From: M55B112 sp964539395
GTDB lineage: Bacteria; Bacteroidota; Bacteroidia; Bacteroidales; GCA-2748055
Reading direction: 5' to 3'
Assembly: GCA_964539395.1 (NCBI GenBank)
Contig: CAZIIU010000011.1
Location: 15,102 to 79,101 of the forward strand
Length of the DNA: 64,000 nucleotides
A model generated the notes under the pieces. It did no database searches. It was not told the DNA's origin and worked only from the letters and a program-made list of their open reading frames with translations. Below are positions 8,117 to 15,244 of the stretch, in pieces; position 1 is the first letter of the stretch, and every line of letters starts with the position of its first letter. The position numbers and the translations under genes were made by a program.

Positions 8117-9484
8117 CTAGCTCATCTTAGAAAAATAGTGATAAAACCATGGGATTGTTTCAATTCCTCTGAAGAAATTCTCTAATGGATAGTTCTCATT
8201 GGGTGAGTGGATGGCATCTGACTCCAATCCAAAACCGAGTAGAATTGATTTAATACCAAGTACCTCCTCAAAATCTGCAACAATGGGAATACTTCCTCCA
8301 CTTCTGGCCGGAACGGGTTTTTTCCCAAAGGTCTTCTCTACCGCCATACTGGCGGCCTGGTATGCTGCCGTATCAATTGGCGCGACATACCCCTGACCGC
8401 CATGCAGACTCTTAACTTTTACCTTTACACCAGGTGGGGCAATTGATAAAAAGTAGTCCCCGAATAACTTATCAATTTTTTTTGAATCCTGGTTTGGAAC
8501 AAGACGCATCGAAATCTTTGCATATGCTTTGGATGGGAGAACTGTTTTGGCTCCCTCTCCTGTAAAACCTCCCCAGATTCCACAAACATCCAGGCTTGGG
8601 CGAATACCTGTGCGCTCGATCGTTGAAAACCCCTTCTCACCTGAAACAGTCTCAATATCCAATTCATACTGATATGCTTTCAGGTCAAAGGGTGCTTTGG
8701 CCATCTCTTTACGCTCCTGTTTACTTACTTCAAGAACGTCATCGTAAAAACCTGGAATTGTAATATGATGATTGTCATCAGTAAGCCGGGCGATCATTTC
8801 TGCCAATACGTTAATCGGATTGGCAACCGCCCCTCCGTATAAACCGGAATGCAGATCACGGTTGGGTCCCGTTACTTCTACCTCAAGGTAGCTTAAACCA
8901 CGCAGGCCGGTCGTTATTGAAGGCACATCCATGGAGATCATTGTCGTGTCTGAAATGAGGATTACATCAGATTTCAATAATTCCCTGTTCTGTATACAAA
9001 ATTGCTTAAGACTCGGAGAACCTATCTCTTCCTCTCCTTCGATCATAAATTTTATATTACATGATAATTCATCATGACTATTCATATACTCAAAAGCTTT
9101 AATATGCATAAAGAGTTGACCCTTATCATCGTCAGCACCCCGTGCATAGATTTTACCATCCCGAATCTCGGGTTCGAAAGGAGGGGATATCCATAGTTCA
9201 AGGGGTTCAGCCGGTTGAACGTCATAATGACCATACACCAGAACCGTAGAAAAAGAAGGATCTACCAACTTCTCAGCATACACAACAGGGTGACCCGTTG
9301 TTTCTTTAATCACAGCTTCGTCAACCCCCGCCTTCAACAATAATTCCACTAACTTTTCAGCGGCCCTGACCATCTCACCACGGTAAGTTTCACTGGAGCT
9401 GACTGAAGGGATCCTGATCAGTTCTGACAATTCGCCAAGAAATCGTTCGCTGTTGTTCTCAATAAAAGCTCTAATATGTTCCAT
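8117..9484 (-). CDS. M20 family metallo-dipeptidase
   Basis: Zinc-dependent cytoplasmic dipeptidase or aminoacylase-like hydrolase. 455 residues, normal for the M20A/CNDP-like group. Zinc and catalytic motifs: VYGHYDVQPAEPLELWISPP (about 82-101; metal His and catalytic Asp), YARGADDDKGQLFMHIKA (bridging Asp), MIEGEEEIGSPSL (general-base Glu pair), and HSPNENYPLENFFRGI near the C-terminus (metal His). The middle (about 200-360) is the dimerisation lid, with DLHSGLYGGAVANP. The substrate is not predictable beyond short peptides. It starts 23 nt after the DUF3109 gene, so the two are likely one operon. Confidence 0.9.
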   Translation of the reverse strand: MEHIRAFIENNSERFLGELSELIRIPSVSSSETYRGEMVRAAEKLVELLLKAGVDEAVIKETTGHPVVYAEKLVDPSFSTVLVYGHYDVQPAEPLELWISPPFEPEIRDGKIYARGADDDKGQLFMHIKAFEYMNSHDELSCNIKFMIEGEEEIGSPSLKQFCIQNRELLKSDVILISDTTMISMDVPSITTGLRGLSYLEVEVTGPNRDLHSGLYGGAVANPINVLAEMIARLTDDNHHITIPGFYDDVLEVSKQERKEMAKAPFDLKAYQYELDIETVSGEKGFSTIERTGIRPSLDVCGIWGGFTGEGAKTVLPSKAYAKISMRLVPNQDSKKIDKLFGDYFLSIAPPGVKVKVKSLHGGQGYVAPIDTAAYQAASMAVEKTFGKKPVPARSGGSIPIVADFEEVLGIKSILLGFGLESDAIHSPNENYPLENFFRGIETIPWFYHYFSKMS

Positions 9485-9507
9485 ACTTAAATAAAATATT
9501 TATCTGA

Positions 9508-10077
9508 CTACCCTTTTTTCCAGTCCTGAAAGGCACATTCAAGCTCTTCATAAAAACCTGATCCAAATACGCGCAGCAACGCATCCTTTACAAACCTGAA
9601 CACAGGCATGTCATAAGCCCTGCCTAACTCAACAGCAGGATGGCAAACATCCCACCTGTGATAATTTAATGCGACATTTCCGCCAATCTTGCTAAGCCTG
9701 ATTGGATAAAGATGACAAGATACCGGTTTTTGAAAATCAATATGTTCTGAATTATATGCATTTTCTATTCCGCATCGCGCAATTCCATTGTCAAGCACTG
9801 AATAGACACAGTCGTCATGACCCATGAGAGGAGTAACCCTGTCTCCATCTTCATCAAATTCCCAGGCACCCTTTACATCCAGGACATCAAGACCCTCTTT
9901 GCGCAAAAATGGCTTGATCTTGTCAAGATTCTCCTCCAGTAAAACGGTTTCTTCATCTTCTAAAGGCGCCCCGGCATCGCCATATACACAACACATACCC
10001 CGGCACTTCTCCAAATGGCAAACAAAATAATTCTCAAATAACTCAGTACTGATGATCTTATCTCCTATTTGTATCAT
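9508..10077 (-). CDS. DUF3109 family cysteine-rich protein
   Basis: 189-residue conserved protein of unknown function, widespread in Bacteroidota. Cysteines cluster as CHLEKCRGMCC (about 20-30), then DDCVYSVLDNGIARCG, SCHLYPIRL and WDVCHP, a spacing that suggests metal or Fe-S binding as in the related YkgJ/CxxCxxCC families (inference). No signal peptide or membrane segment is seen. The start ATG at 10077 follows an A/T-rich leader. It is the first gene of a two-gene unit with the M20 peptidase. Confidence 0.85.
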   Translation of the reverse strand: MIQIGDKIISTELFENYFVCHLEKCRGMCCVYGDAGAPLEDEETVLLEENLDKIKPFLRKEGLDVLDVKGAWEFDEDGDRVTPLMGHDDCVYSVLDNGIARCGIENAYNSEHIDFQKPVSCHLYPIRLSKIGGNVALNYHRWDVCHPAVELGRAYDMPVFRFVKDALLRVFGSGFYEELECAFQDWKKG

Positions 10078-10210
10078 TAATTAATTGCTATCCTGCAAAA
10101 TTGCAAAAAAAAACAGGGTTATCACTATGATGCGCATTATTTCCAATTGTTAAAAAATATAAAGCCATTACAACACTAACTTATTCCTTTTAAATTATTT
10201 AGAAATTTTT

Positions 10211-10284
10211 GTTTAATTTTTTTTGTTAATTATTAAACATTATGTAATCCATTTTTGTTTAATGTTCATATTAATTAATTAAAC
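10211..10284. promoter_or_regulatory. Twin dyads GTTTAAT-N14-ATTAAAC upstream of the FAS1 gene
   Basis: Two inverted repeats of identical geometry: GTTTAAT 10211-10217 with ATTAAAC 10232-10238, and GTTTAAT 10257-10263 with ATTAAAC 10278-10284, 46 bp apart. The left arms share a 13-bp identical stretch (ATTTTTGTTTAAT). They lie 12-85 nt before the FAS1 gene ATG. Equal spacer length and the repeat make a regulator site plausible, although the region is AT-rich. Confidence 0.4.
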
Positions 10285-10295
10285 AAAACGTAGTT

Positions 10296-12299
10296 ATGAA
10301 AACAAAAGCTTTACCTCTAAATTTTATACTCTTCTCTGAAAGAGTGAGAATTATGACCCTCTCATTGATTATCTCCATTTTTATGGTAATGAATGCTCAA
10401 TCGCAAAACACAGTCGTTGACATTATCGTGAACAGCGAAGCGCACGAAAGCCTTGAGGATGCAGTTATTGCTGCCGGACTGGTTGATGCACTCTCAGGCG
10501 AAGGACCTTTTACCGTGTTTGCTCCAACCGATGATGCTTTCGCTGCTCTTGGTACGGAGACCATCAATGCTCTCTTTGCAGATGCTGAAGGTGCACTTGC
10601 CGATATTCTGAAGTACCATGTTATAAGTGGCAAGATCATGGAAGGTGACCTCTCCGACGGTCAGATCGCAACCATGCTCGAAGGAACCGATGCATTCATC
10701 TCCCTGTTCGATGCAAAAGCATACATCAACCAGGCAATGATCACAGTTACCGACATCGAAGCCGACAACGGTGTAGTGCATGTCATCGATGCTGTTATTA
10801 CACAGCCTATGTCAATTGTCGACATCGTGGTTAACAGCCCGCGACACCAAACACTCGAAACTGCCGTTGTAGCTGCAGGACTTGCAGGTGCGCTCTCAGC
10901 TGAAGGAACGTTCACCCTGTTCGCACCTACCGATGACGCTTTTGAAGCTCTCGGCACTGAAACCATCAATGCACTCCTTGCAGATGCGGAGGGTGCTCTC
11001 GCCGAGATCCTTAAATACCACGTTGTAGGTGCAACAGCATTCTCAGGCAGCCTCTCAAACGGTGATAAATTCACTACGCTGGAAGGTTCTGAAATCGAAG
11101 TTACAATCACCGATGGCAACGTATTTATCAACGGTGCTCAGGTAATCTTCGCCGATTACAAAGCCCCCAACGGTGTGGTGCATGTTATCGACGCTGTAAT
11201 CACCCCGCCAACCACTACAGTCGTTGACATTATCGTGAACAGCGAAGCGCACGAAAGCCTTGAGGATGCAGTTATTGCTGCCGGACTGGTTGATGCACTC
11301 TCAGGCGAAGGACCTTTTACCGTGTTTGCTCCAACCGATGATGCTTTCGCTGCTCTTGGTACGGAGACCATCAATGCTCTCTTTGCAGATGCTGAAGGTG
11401 CACTTGCCGATATTCTGAAGTACCATGTTATAAGTGGCAAGATCATGGAAGGTGACCTCTCCGACGGTCAGATCGCAACCATGCTCGAAGGAACCGATGC
11501 ATTCATCTCCCTGTTCGATGCAAAAGCATACATCAACCAGGCAATGATCACAGTTACCGACATCGAAGCCGACAACGGTGTAGTGCATGTCATCGATGCT
11601 GTTATTACACAGCCTATGTCAATTGTCGACATCGTGGTTAACAGCCCGCGACACCAAACACTCGAAACTGCCGTTGTAGCTGCAGGACTTGCAGGTGCGC
11701 TCTCAGCTGAAGGAACGTTCACCCTGTTCGCACCTACCGATGACGCTTTTGAAGCTCTCGGCACTGAAACCATCAATGCACTCCTTGCAGATGCGGAGGG
11801 TGCTCTCGCCGAGATCCTTAAATACCACGTTGTAGGTGCAACAGCATTCTCAGGCAGCCTCTCAAACGGTGATAAATTCACTACGCTGGAAGGTTCTGAA
11901 ATCGAAGTTACAATCACCGATGGCAACGTATTTATCAACGGTGCTCAGGTAATCTTCGCCGATTACAAAGCCCCCAACGGTGTGGTGCATGTTATCGACG
12001 CTGTAATCACCCCGCCAACCAGCACAAGGGAGATTACATTGTTTAACAATACGAGCGTGTATCCGAATCCTGCAACAGACCGGATCAATGTAAGGTTTGA
12101 ACTGGGCAATACTTCTGAAGTTTCCATTGATATGTTGAATGTAACCGGACAAAAAGTTGCTGAAAGAAATCTTGGCAGACTTCCAGCCGGGTCGCACGAT
12201 TTCATGATGAGTACCAATTCAATGGAAGACGGAATCTACATAGTGATTGTGAACTCAGGAAACAGTGCTTTTGCAAGCAAAGTGAGGGTTTTGAGGTAG
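10296..12299 (+). CDS. Secreted four-fasciclin-domain protein with T9SS type A sorting domain
   Basis: 667-residue surface or secreted adhesion-type protein. An N-terminal signal peptide ends near MNAQSQ (about residue 37); a shorter start at Met20 (10353) is possible. Four FAS1 domains follow (about 38-170, 173-305, 307-439, 442-574), each with a VDI(I/V)VNS start, a TVFAPTDDAFAALG or TLFAPTDDAFEALG block and a GVVHVIDAVIT end. Domains 1-2 and 3-4 are exact copies. The C-terminus (about 577-667) has SVYPNPATDRINVRFELG and ends GNSAFASKVRVLR, the T9SS type A sorting domain that directs export across the outer membrane. FAS1 domains mediate cell-cell or cell-matrix adhesion in other organisms; the ligand here is unknown. 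Confidence 0.92.
   Translation: MKTKALPLNFILFSERVRIMTLSLIISIFMVMNAQSQNTVVDIIVNSEAHESLEDAVIAAGLVDALSGEGPFTVFAPTDDAFAALGTETINALFADAEGALADILKYHVISGKIMEGDLSDGQIATMLEGTDAFISLFDAKAYINQAMITVTDIEADNGVVHVIDAVITQPMSIVDIVVNSPRHQTLETAVVAAGLAGALSAEGTFTLFAPTDDAFEALGTETINALLADAEGALAEILKYHVVGATAFSGSLSNGDKFTTLEGSEIEVTITDGNVFINGAQVIFADYKAPNGVVHVIDAVITPPTTTVVDIIVNSEAHESLEDAVIAAGLVDALSGEGPFTVFAPTDDAFAALGTETINALFADAEGALADILKYHVISGKIMEGDLSDGQIATMLEGTDAFISLFDAKAYINQAMITVTDIEADNGVVHVIDAVITQPMSIVDIVVNSPRHQTLETAVVAAGLAGALSAEGTFTLFAPTDDAFEALGTETINALLADAEGALAEILKYHVVGATAFSGSLSNGDKFTTLEGSEIEVTITDGNVFINGAQVIFADYKAPNGVVHVIDAVITPPTSTREITLFNNTSVYPNPATDRINVRFELGNTSEVSIDMLNVTGQKVAERNLGRLPAGSHDFMMSTNSMEDGIYIVIVNSGNSAFASKVRVLR
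10410..11214 (+). repeat. Exact 805-bp direct repeat, copy A (FAS1 domains 1-2)
   Basis: Copy A begins at ACAGTCGTTGAC and ends at CCGCCAACCA. It appears identical at the DNA level to copy B, 807 bp downstream; only flanking bases differ (C before A versus T before B, and C versus G just after). Each unit encodes one pair of FAS1 domains in frame. Confidence 0.93.
11217..12021 (+). repeat. Exact 805-bp direct repeat, copy B (FAS1 domains 3-4)
   Basis: Second copy, starting two bases after copy A ends and keeping the reading frame (period 807 = 269 codons). No synonymous differences were seen against copy A, which points to a very recent duplication or ongoing gene conversion, or to an assembly artefact. 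Confidence 0.93.
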
Positions 12300-12320
12300 C
12301 ACTCTTCCCGATTTCATATC

Positions 12321-12359
12321 AAAGGCTGCATACAAAATGTGTGCAGCCTTTTTATTTTT
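12321..12359 (+). terminator. Rho-independent terminator after the FAS1 gene
   Basis: AAGGCTGCATAC, loop AAAAT, GTGTGCAGCCTT, then TTTATTTTT. The hairpin lies 22-60 nt past the stop and rules out translation starts within it for the next gene. Confidence 0.92.
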
Positions 12360-12384
12360 CAGTTGGTTATCTCATCTTTGTATC

Positions 12385-13488
12385 ATGAGATATAAAACGA
12401 CAATCCTTCTGCTAATGCTATTCATGATGAAGGCTCATACCCAGCAGAACATCCTTGATAGCCGGGATATCCAATACAAAGTCGAAAGATGTCTCTATGC
12501 AGCATATGGTTTTAATTTTTCAGAAGCAAAGGCAATTCAGAAAGAGCTTAAAAGTGAGTTGCCACAACATCCGGTCTCCTGGTTCCTCAACGCACTCATA
12601 ACCTACTGGGAATTCTTTCCGATACTTCCGGACGACCCGGAGTTAAATGGATTTATTTCAAATATGGATCGTGCAATAGACCTGGCAGGTGAAATGCTGT
12701 CGAGGGATCCCGGGAGCATGGAAGGTGTCTTTTTTGATATGCACGCACGGGCCTTCAAGGCCATGTTTTGGGCTGATAACGGAAAGCCCGGCAAGGTGAT
12801 CGCAGACCTGAACAATATGTACCGCAGTACCATGCTGGGAATTGACTATAAAACAAGCTTCAATGAATTCTATTTCAGCTCGGGATTATACAATTATTAT
12901 ATTGAGGCATATGTGGAAAAACACCCTAAGTACAAACCTTTGGCACTGCTTTTCAGAAAGGGTGATAAAAAGCTTGGTCTGAAAGAACTTGAATATGCAA
13001 TCAACAATACGACCTATATCAGATTCGAGGCCAGGCTGTTCATGTCTTTAATCCAACTGAACTATGAAAAAAATATGGAACAGGCACTTGAACATACTGC
13101 GCACTTATACAACCATTTTCCAAAGAATATTTATTATCTAAGCCAGTACCTGATCATTCTCGTCCACAATAAACAATACACGGTTGCCTCTGTCCTGAAC
13201 TCAAATCTTTCAACGGTGGATAACGACTTTCACAGGATGATCCACCAGTTAATAGAGGGATTTGTTTCCGAGAAACAGAAAAACGATCATGCCCGGGCAA
13301 GGATGCTTTATGAAGATGCAATCCGATATTCAGAGCAGTATGGCCCCATCGCCAATCTTTACGGTGCGATTGCATACGCAGGTCTTGCACGCATCTCAGA
13401 CAAGGAAGACGATCCTGCTACAGCCAGGAAACACAGAAAAAATTCCTTGCGTTTATCAGATTATGATTTCATTCTTGATTTCAGATAA
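12385..13488 (+). CDS. Secreted TPR-like protein of unknown function
   Basis: 367 residues from ATG at 12385. The longer in-frame start at 12337 lies inside the upstream terminator and is rejected, whereas 12385 gives a clean signal peptide (MRYKTTILLLMLFMMKAHTQ). The mature part is helix-rich with TPR-like spacing (EAKAIQKELKSELPQHPVSW, KELEYAINNTTYIRFEARLF, ARMLYEDAIRYSEQYG). No catalytic motif was recognised. It is probably a periplasmic or outer-membrane-associated scaffold. The coding end (ILDFR, stop) is the first unit of a 25-bp tandem repeat that continues downstream. Confidence 0.75.
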   Translation: MRYKTTILLLMLFMMKAHTQQNILDSRDIQYKVERCLYAAYGFNFSEAKAIQKELKSELPQHPVSWFLNALITYWEFFPILPDDPELNGFISNMDRAIDLAGEMLSRDPGSMEGVFFDMHARAFKAMFWADNGKPGKVIADLNNMYRSTMLGIDYKTSFNEFYFSSGLYNYYIEAYVEKHPKYKPLALLFRKGDKKLGLKELEYAINNTTYIRFEARLFMSLIQLNYEKNMEQALEHTAHLYNHFPKNIYYLSQYLIILVHNKQYTVASVLNSNLSTVDNDFHRMIHQLIEGFVSEKQKNDHARARMLYEDAIRYSEQYGPIANLYGAIAYAGLARISDKEDDPATARKHRKNSLRLSDYDFILDFR

Positions 13489-13595
13489 TTGATACATTCT
13501 TGATTTCGGATAATTGATACATTCTTGATTTCAGATAATTGATACATTCTTGATTTCAGATAATTGATACATTCTTGATTTCGGATAATTGATAC
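13471..13595 (+). repeat. 25-bp tandem repeat, five units, beginning inside the CDS end
   Basis: Five consecutive 25-bp units (13471, 13496, 13521, 13546, 13571). Each starts ATTCTTGATTTC and ends AATTGATAC, and they differ only at one A/G position. The first unit contains the last five codons and stop of the upstream gene; units 2-5 lie in the spacer and each repeats that stop codon. There are no spacers between units, so this is not a CRISPR array. Confidence 0.95.
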
Positions 13596-13659
13596 ATTGA
13601 AGGTCACAGCCTGAAAAATGTCGCCAAAAAAATAGCATCTTTTAGTGAACTCTCCCGGC

Positions 13660-14538
13660 TCATTTCCGCGGTCGCCACATGATCAGATAGATCCCAATGA
13701 TTGTTGCCAGTCCACCAGCAACCTGGATTCCGGTTGGAAAAACATTCAGAAAGAACCACGCCAGCAGTAATGTCCAAACCCCCTTTGAACTAATTATCAA
13801 TGATGTTGTGGTCGCTTCGATCCGGCGCAGTGCCTGATAGGCAAATACGATGGTAAGCAGCGTTTCAAAAAGTGACCCAAGCGCCAGATCACGCCAAACG
13901 ATCCAGTCAAAACGAATGCTTTCTCCGTTTATCAAAATCATGCTCAAAAAGACTAGAGCAAGAAGAGTTGTCCTGGCCAACGACATCAGCTCCGGATCGA
14001 GGTATTCTTTGAATCTGCGTCCGGAAATCGTGGCCAAAGAAAAGAGGAATGAAGCCACTATCACATATATTGCACCGGGATCAAGTAACCCGTTAAATGC
14101 ACCATCCCGGAAGTTAATAGCAAAAACTCCGGCAACAGCTACCAGTATTCCAACAACCTGCATTCTGCCGAACCTCTCCTTCAGCAGTGTAATTCCCATA
14201 ATGGTTACAAAGACCGGCCCGATATTCCCGATAAACGAGACTACCGCAGGATTCTCCATGGCCCTGATCGCCAGGTAAAACAGTCCTGTGGCAGCCCCTT
14301 CAAGAACAGCGATCAGCAATGCAATCCCCAGTTTTCGACGGGTGTTTACTTTAATGAACCTGTAATTCCCTCGTCCGAAATACCAGGCACCGTTCCAAAC
14401 CACCCCTAAAGTAAACCAGACAGCACCGAACTGGATCATGGAAACCTGGTTCAATACCGACTTGCTGAAAATGAATGAGGAGGAGAGCGCGATGGCGGCA
14501 CCAAGTGCGAAAAGATAACCGGCTGAATACTGCTTCAT
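13660..14538 (-). CDS. EamA/DMT-superfamily transporter
   Basis: 292-residue inner-membrane protein with ten predicted hydrophobic segments arranged as two EamA halves, each of five helices (first half about 5-140, second about 150-288). Diagnostic pieces: GAAIALSSSFIFSKSVLNQV, AMENPAVVSFIGNIGPVFVT at the end of half one, and ATTTSLIISSKGVWTLLLAW in half two. Members export amino acids, sugars or other metabolites; the substrate cannot be read from sequence. It is monocistronic, with TAGATTTG as a promoter box 27 nt upstream. Confidence 0.88.
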   Translation of the reverse strand: MKQYSAGYLFALGAAIALSSSFIFSKSVLNQVSMIQFGAVWFTLGVVWNGAWYFGRGNYRFIKVNTRRKLGIALLIAVLEGAATGLFYLAIRAMENPAVVSFIGNIGPVFVTIMGITLLKERFGRMQVVGILVAVAGVFAINFRDGAFNGLLDPGAIYVIVASFLFSLATISGRRFKEYLDPELMSLARTTLLALVFLSMILINGESIRFDWIVWRDLALGSLFETLLTIVFAYQALRRIEATTTSLIISSKGVWTLLLAWFFLNVFPTGIQVAGGLATIIGIYLIMWRPRK

Positions 14539-14564
14539 TGAGATTATCGAATCTATTAACGGAC

Positions 14565-14572
14565 CAAATCTA
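14565..14572 (-). promoter_or_regulatory. Candidate -7 box (TAGATTTG) for the EamA transporter gene
   Basis: Minus-strand TAGATTTG fits TAnnTTTG and lies 27-34 nt before the start codon. No -33 element at the expected spacing was found. Confidence 0.45.
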
Positions 14573-14679
14573 GCAAATTAATTGTAATGTATCCGGCCAG
14601 GTTTCTGTTTCCAGTATAAGCCTCGCTTAAACCGGACCTGTCAAAACGCTAATCCCATGGCTGCTTTCATTGCGGCATC

Positions 14680-14710
14680 AAATAAAAGACCCCGCCTTAT
14701 ATGCGGGTGC
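14680..14710 (-). terminator. Rho-independent terminator ending the hydrogenase operon
   Basis: Minus strand: ACCCGC, loop ATATAAG, GCGGGGT, then CTTTTATTT. The stem is short but GC-rich, 16 nt past the last gene's stop. Confidence 0.7.
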
Positions 14711-14725
14711 ATTCACCATATTAAC

Positions 14726-15220
14726 CTATTCTTTTTGTATTGTATATTCTTTAAGGATTTCTTTTACATCATCAGGGGCCACACGACCATAAGTCTTCTC
14801 CCCCACCAGTACAACGGGTGCAAGGCCGCAAGCTCCAACGCAACGCAGGCAACTCAGTGAGAATTTCCCATCCGGGGAGGTCTCACCCACCTGAACATCC
14901 AGCTGCCTCTTAAACTCGGCCAGCACATTTTCCGCTCCCCTTACGTAGCAGGCCGTTCCGGTACATATCGATATCGGGAACTCACCCCTGGGTATCATGG
15001 TAAAAAACGAATAGAAGGTTACTACGCCGTATACCTTGGCAACCGAAATATTCATCTTTTCTGCGATCACCTCCTGCACCTCAGCGGGCAGGTAACCAAA
15101 TTCGCTCTGGGTTTTATGAAGCACACTGATCAACTCACCATGATCATTATTGAATTCATCACAAAAATTGTGAATCTTTTCAACCTGGTCTTCTCTAAGT
15201 TCTATTTTAACGCTTGACAT
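14726..15220 (-). CDS. hndA: Hydrogenase subunit HndA (NuoE-like, thioredoxin-fold [2Fe-2S])
   Basis: 164-residue NuoE-family subunit that carries one [2Fe-2S] cluster and helps pass electrons between the NADH-binding subunit and the hydrogenase. Cluster ligands: CTGTAC (about 86-91) and CLRCVGAC (about 126-133), the C-x4-C...C-x3-C pattern. An N-terminal helical region (about 1-70, EFGYLPAEVQEVIAEKM) precedes the thioredoxin fold. It is the last gene of the operon, 24 nt after the catalytic subunit. Confidence 0.93.
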   Translation of the reverse strand: MSSVKIELREDQVEKIHNFCDEFNNDHGELISVLHKTQSEFGYLPAEVQEVIAEKMNISVAKVYGVVTFYSFFTMIPRGEFPISICTGTACYVRGAENVLAEFKRQLDVQVGETSPDGKFSLSCLRCVGACGLAPVVLVGEKTYGRVAPDDVKEILKEYTIQKE

Positions 15221-15244
15221 AATTCAGCTTTTTAATCTGTTGAT

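Noticed and set aside
10397..11938. Long antisense open frames opposite the FAS1 gene (up to 156 codons)
   Set aside because: They occur twice as exact copies only because the gene is duplicated, and their composition mirrors the sense codons; no independent support.
12337..12384. Longer start for the secreted TPR-like protein
   Set aside because: The 16 extra codons fall inside the upstream terminator; ATG at 12385 gives a proper signal peptide.
13471..13595. CRISPR-like array
   Set aside because: Five 25-bp units are directly adjacent with no spacers and no cas genes; it is a simple tandem repeat.
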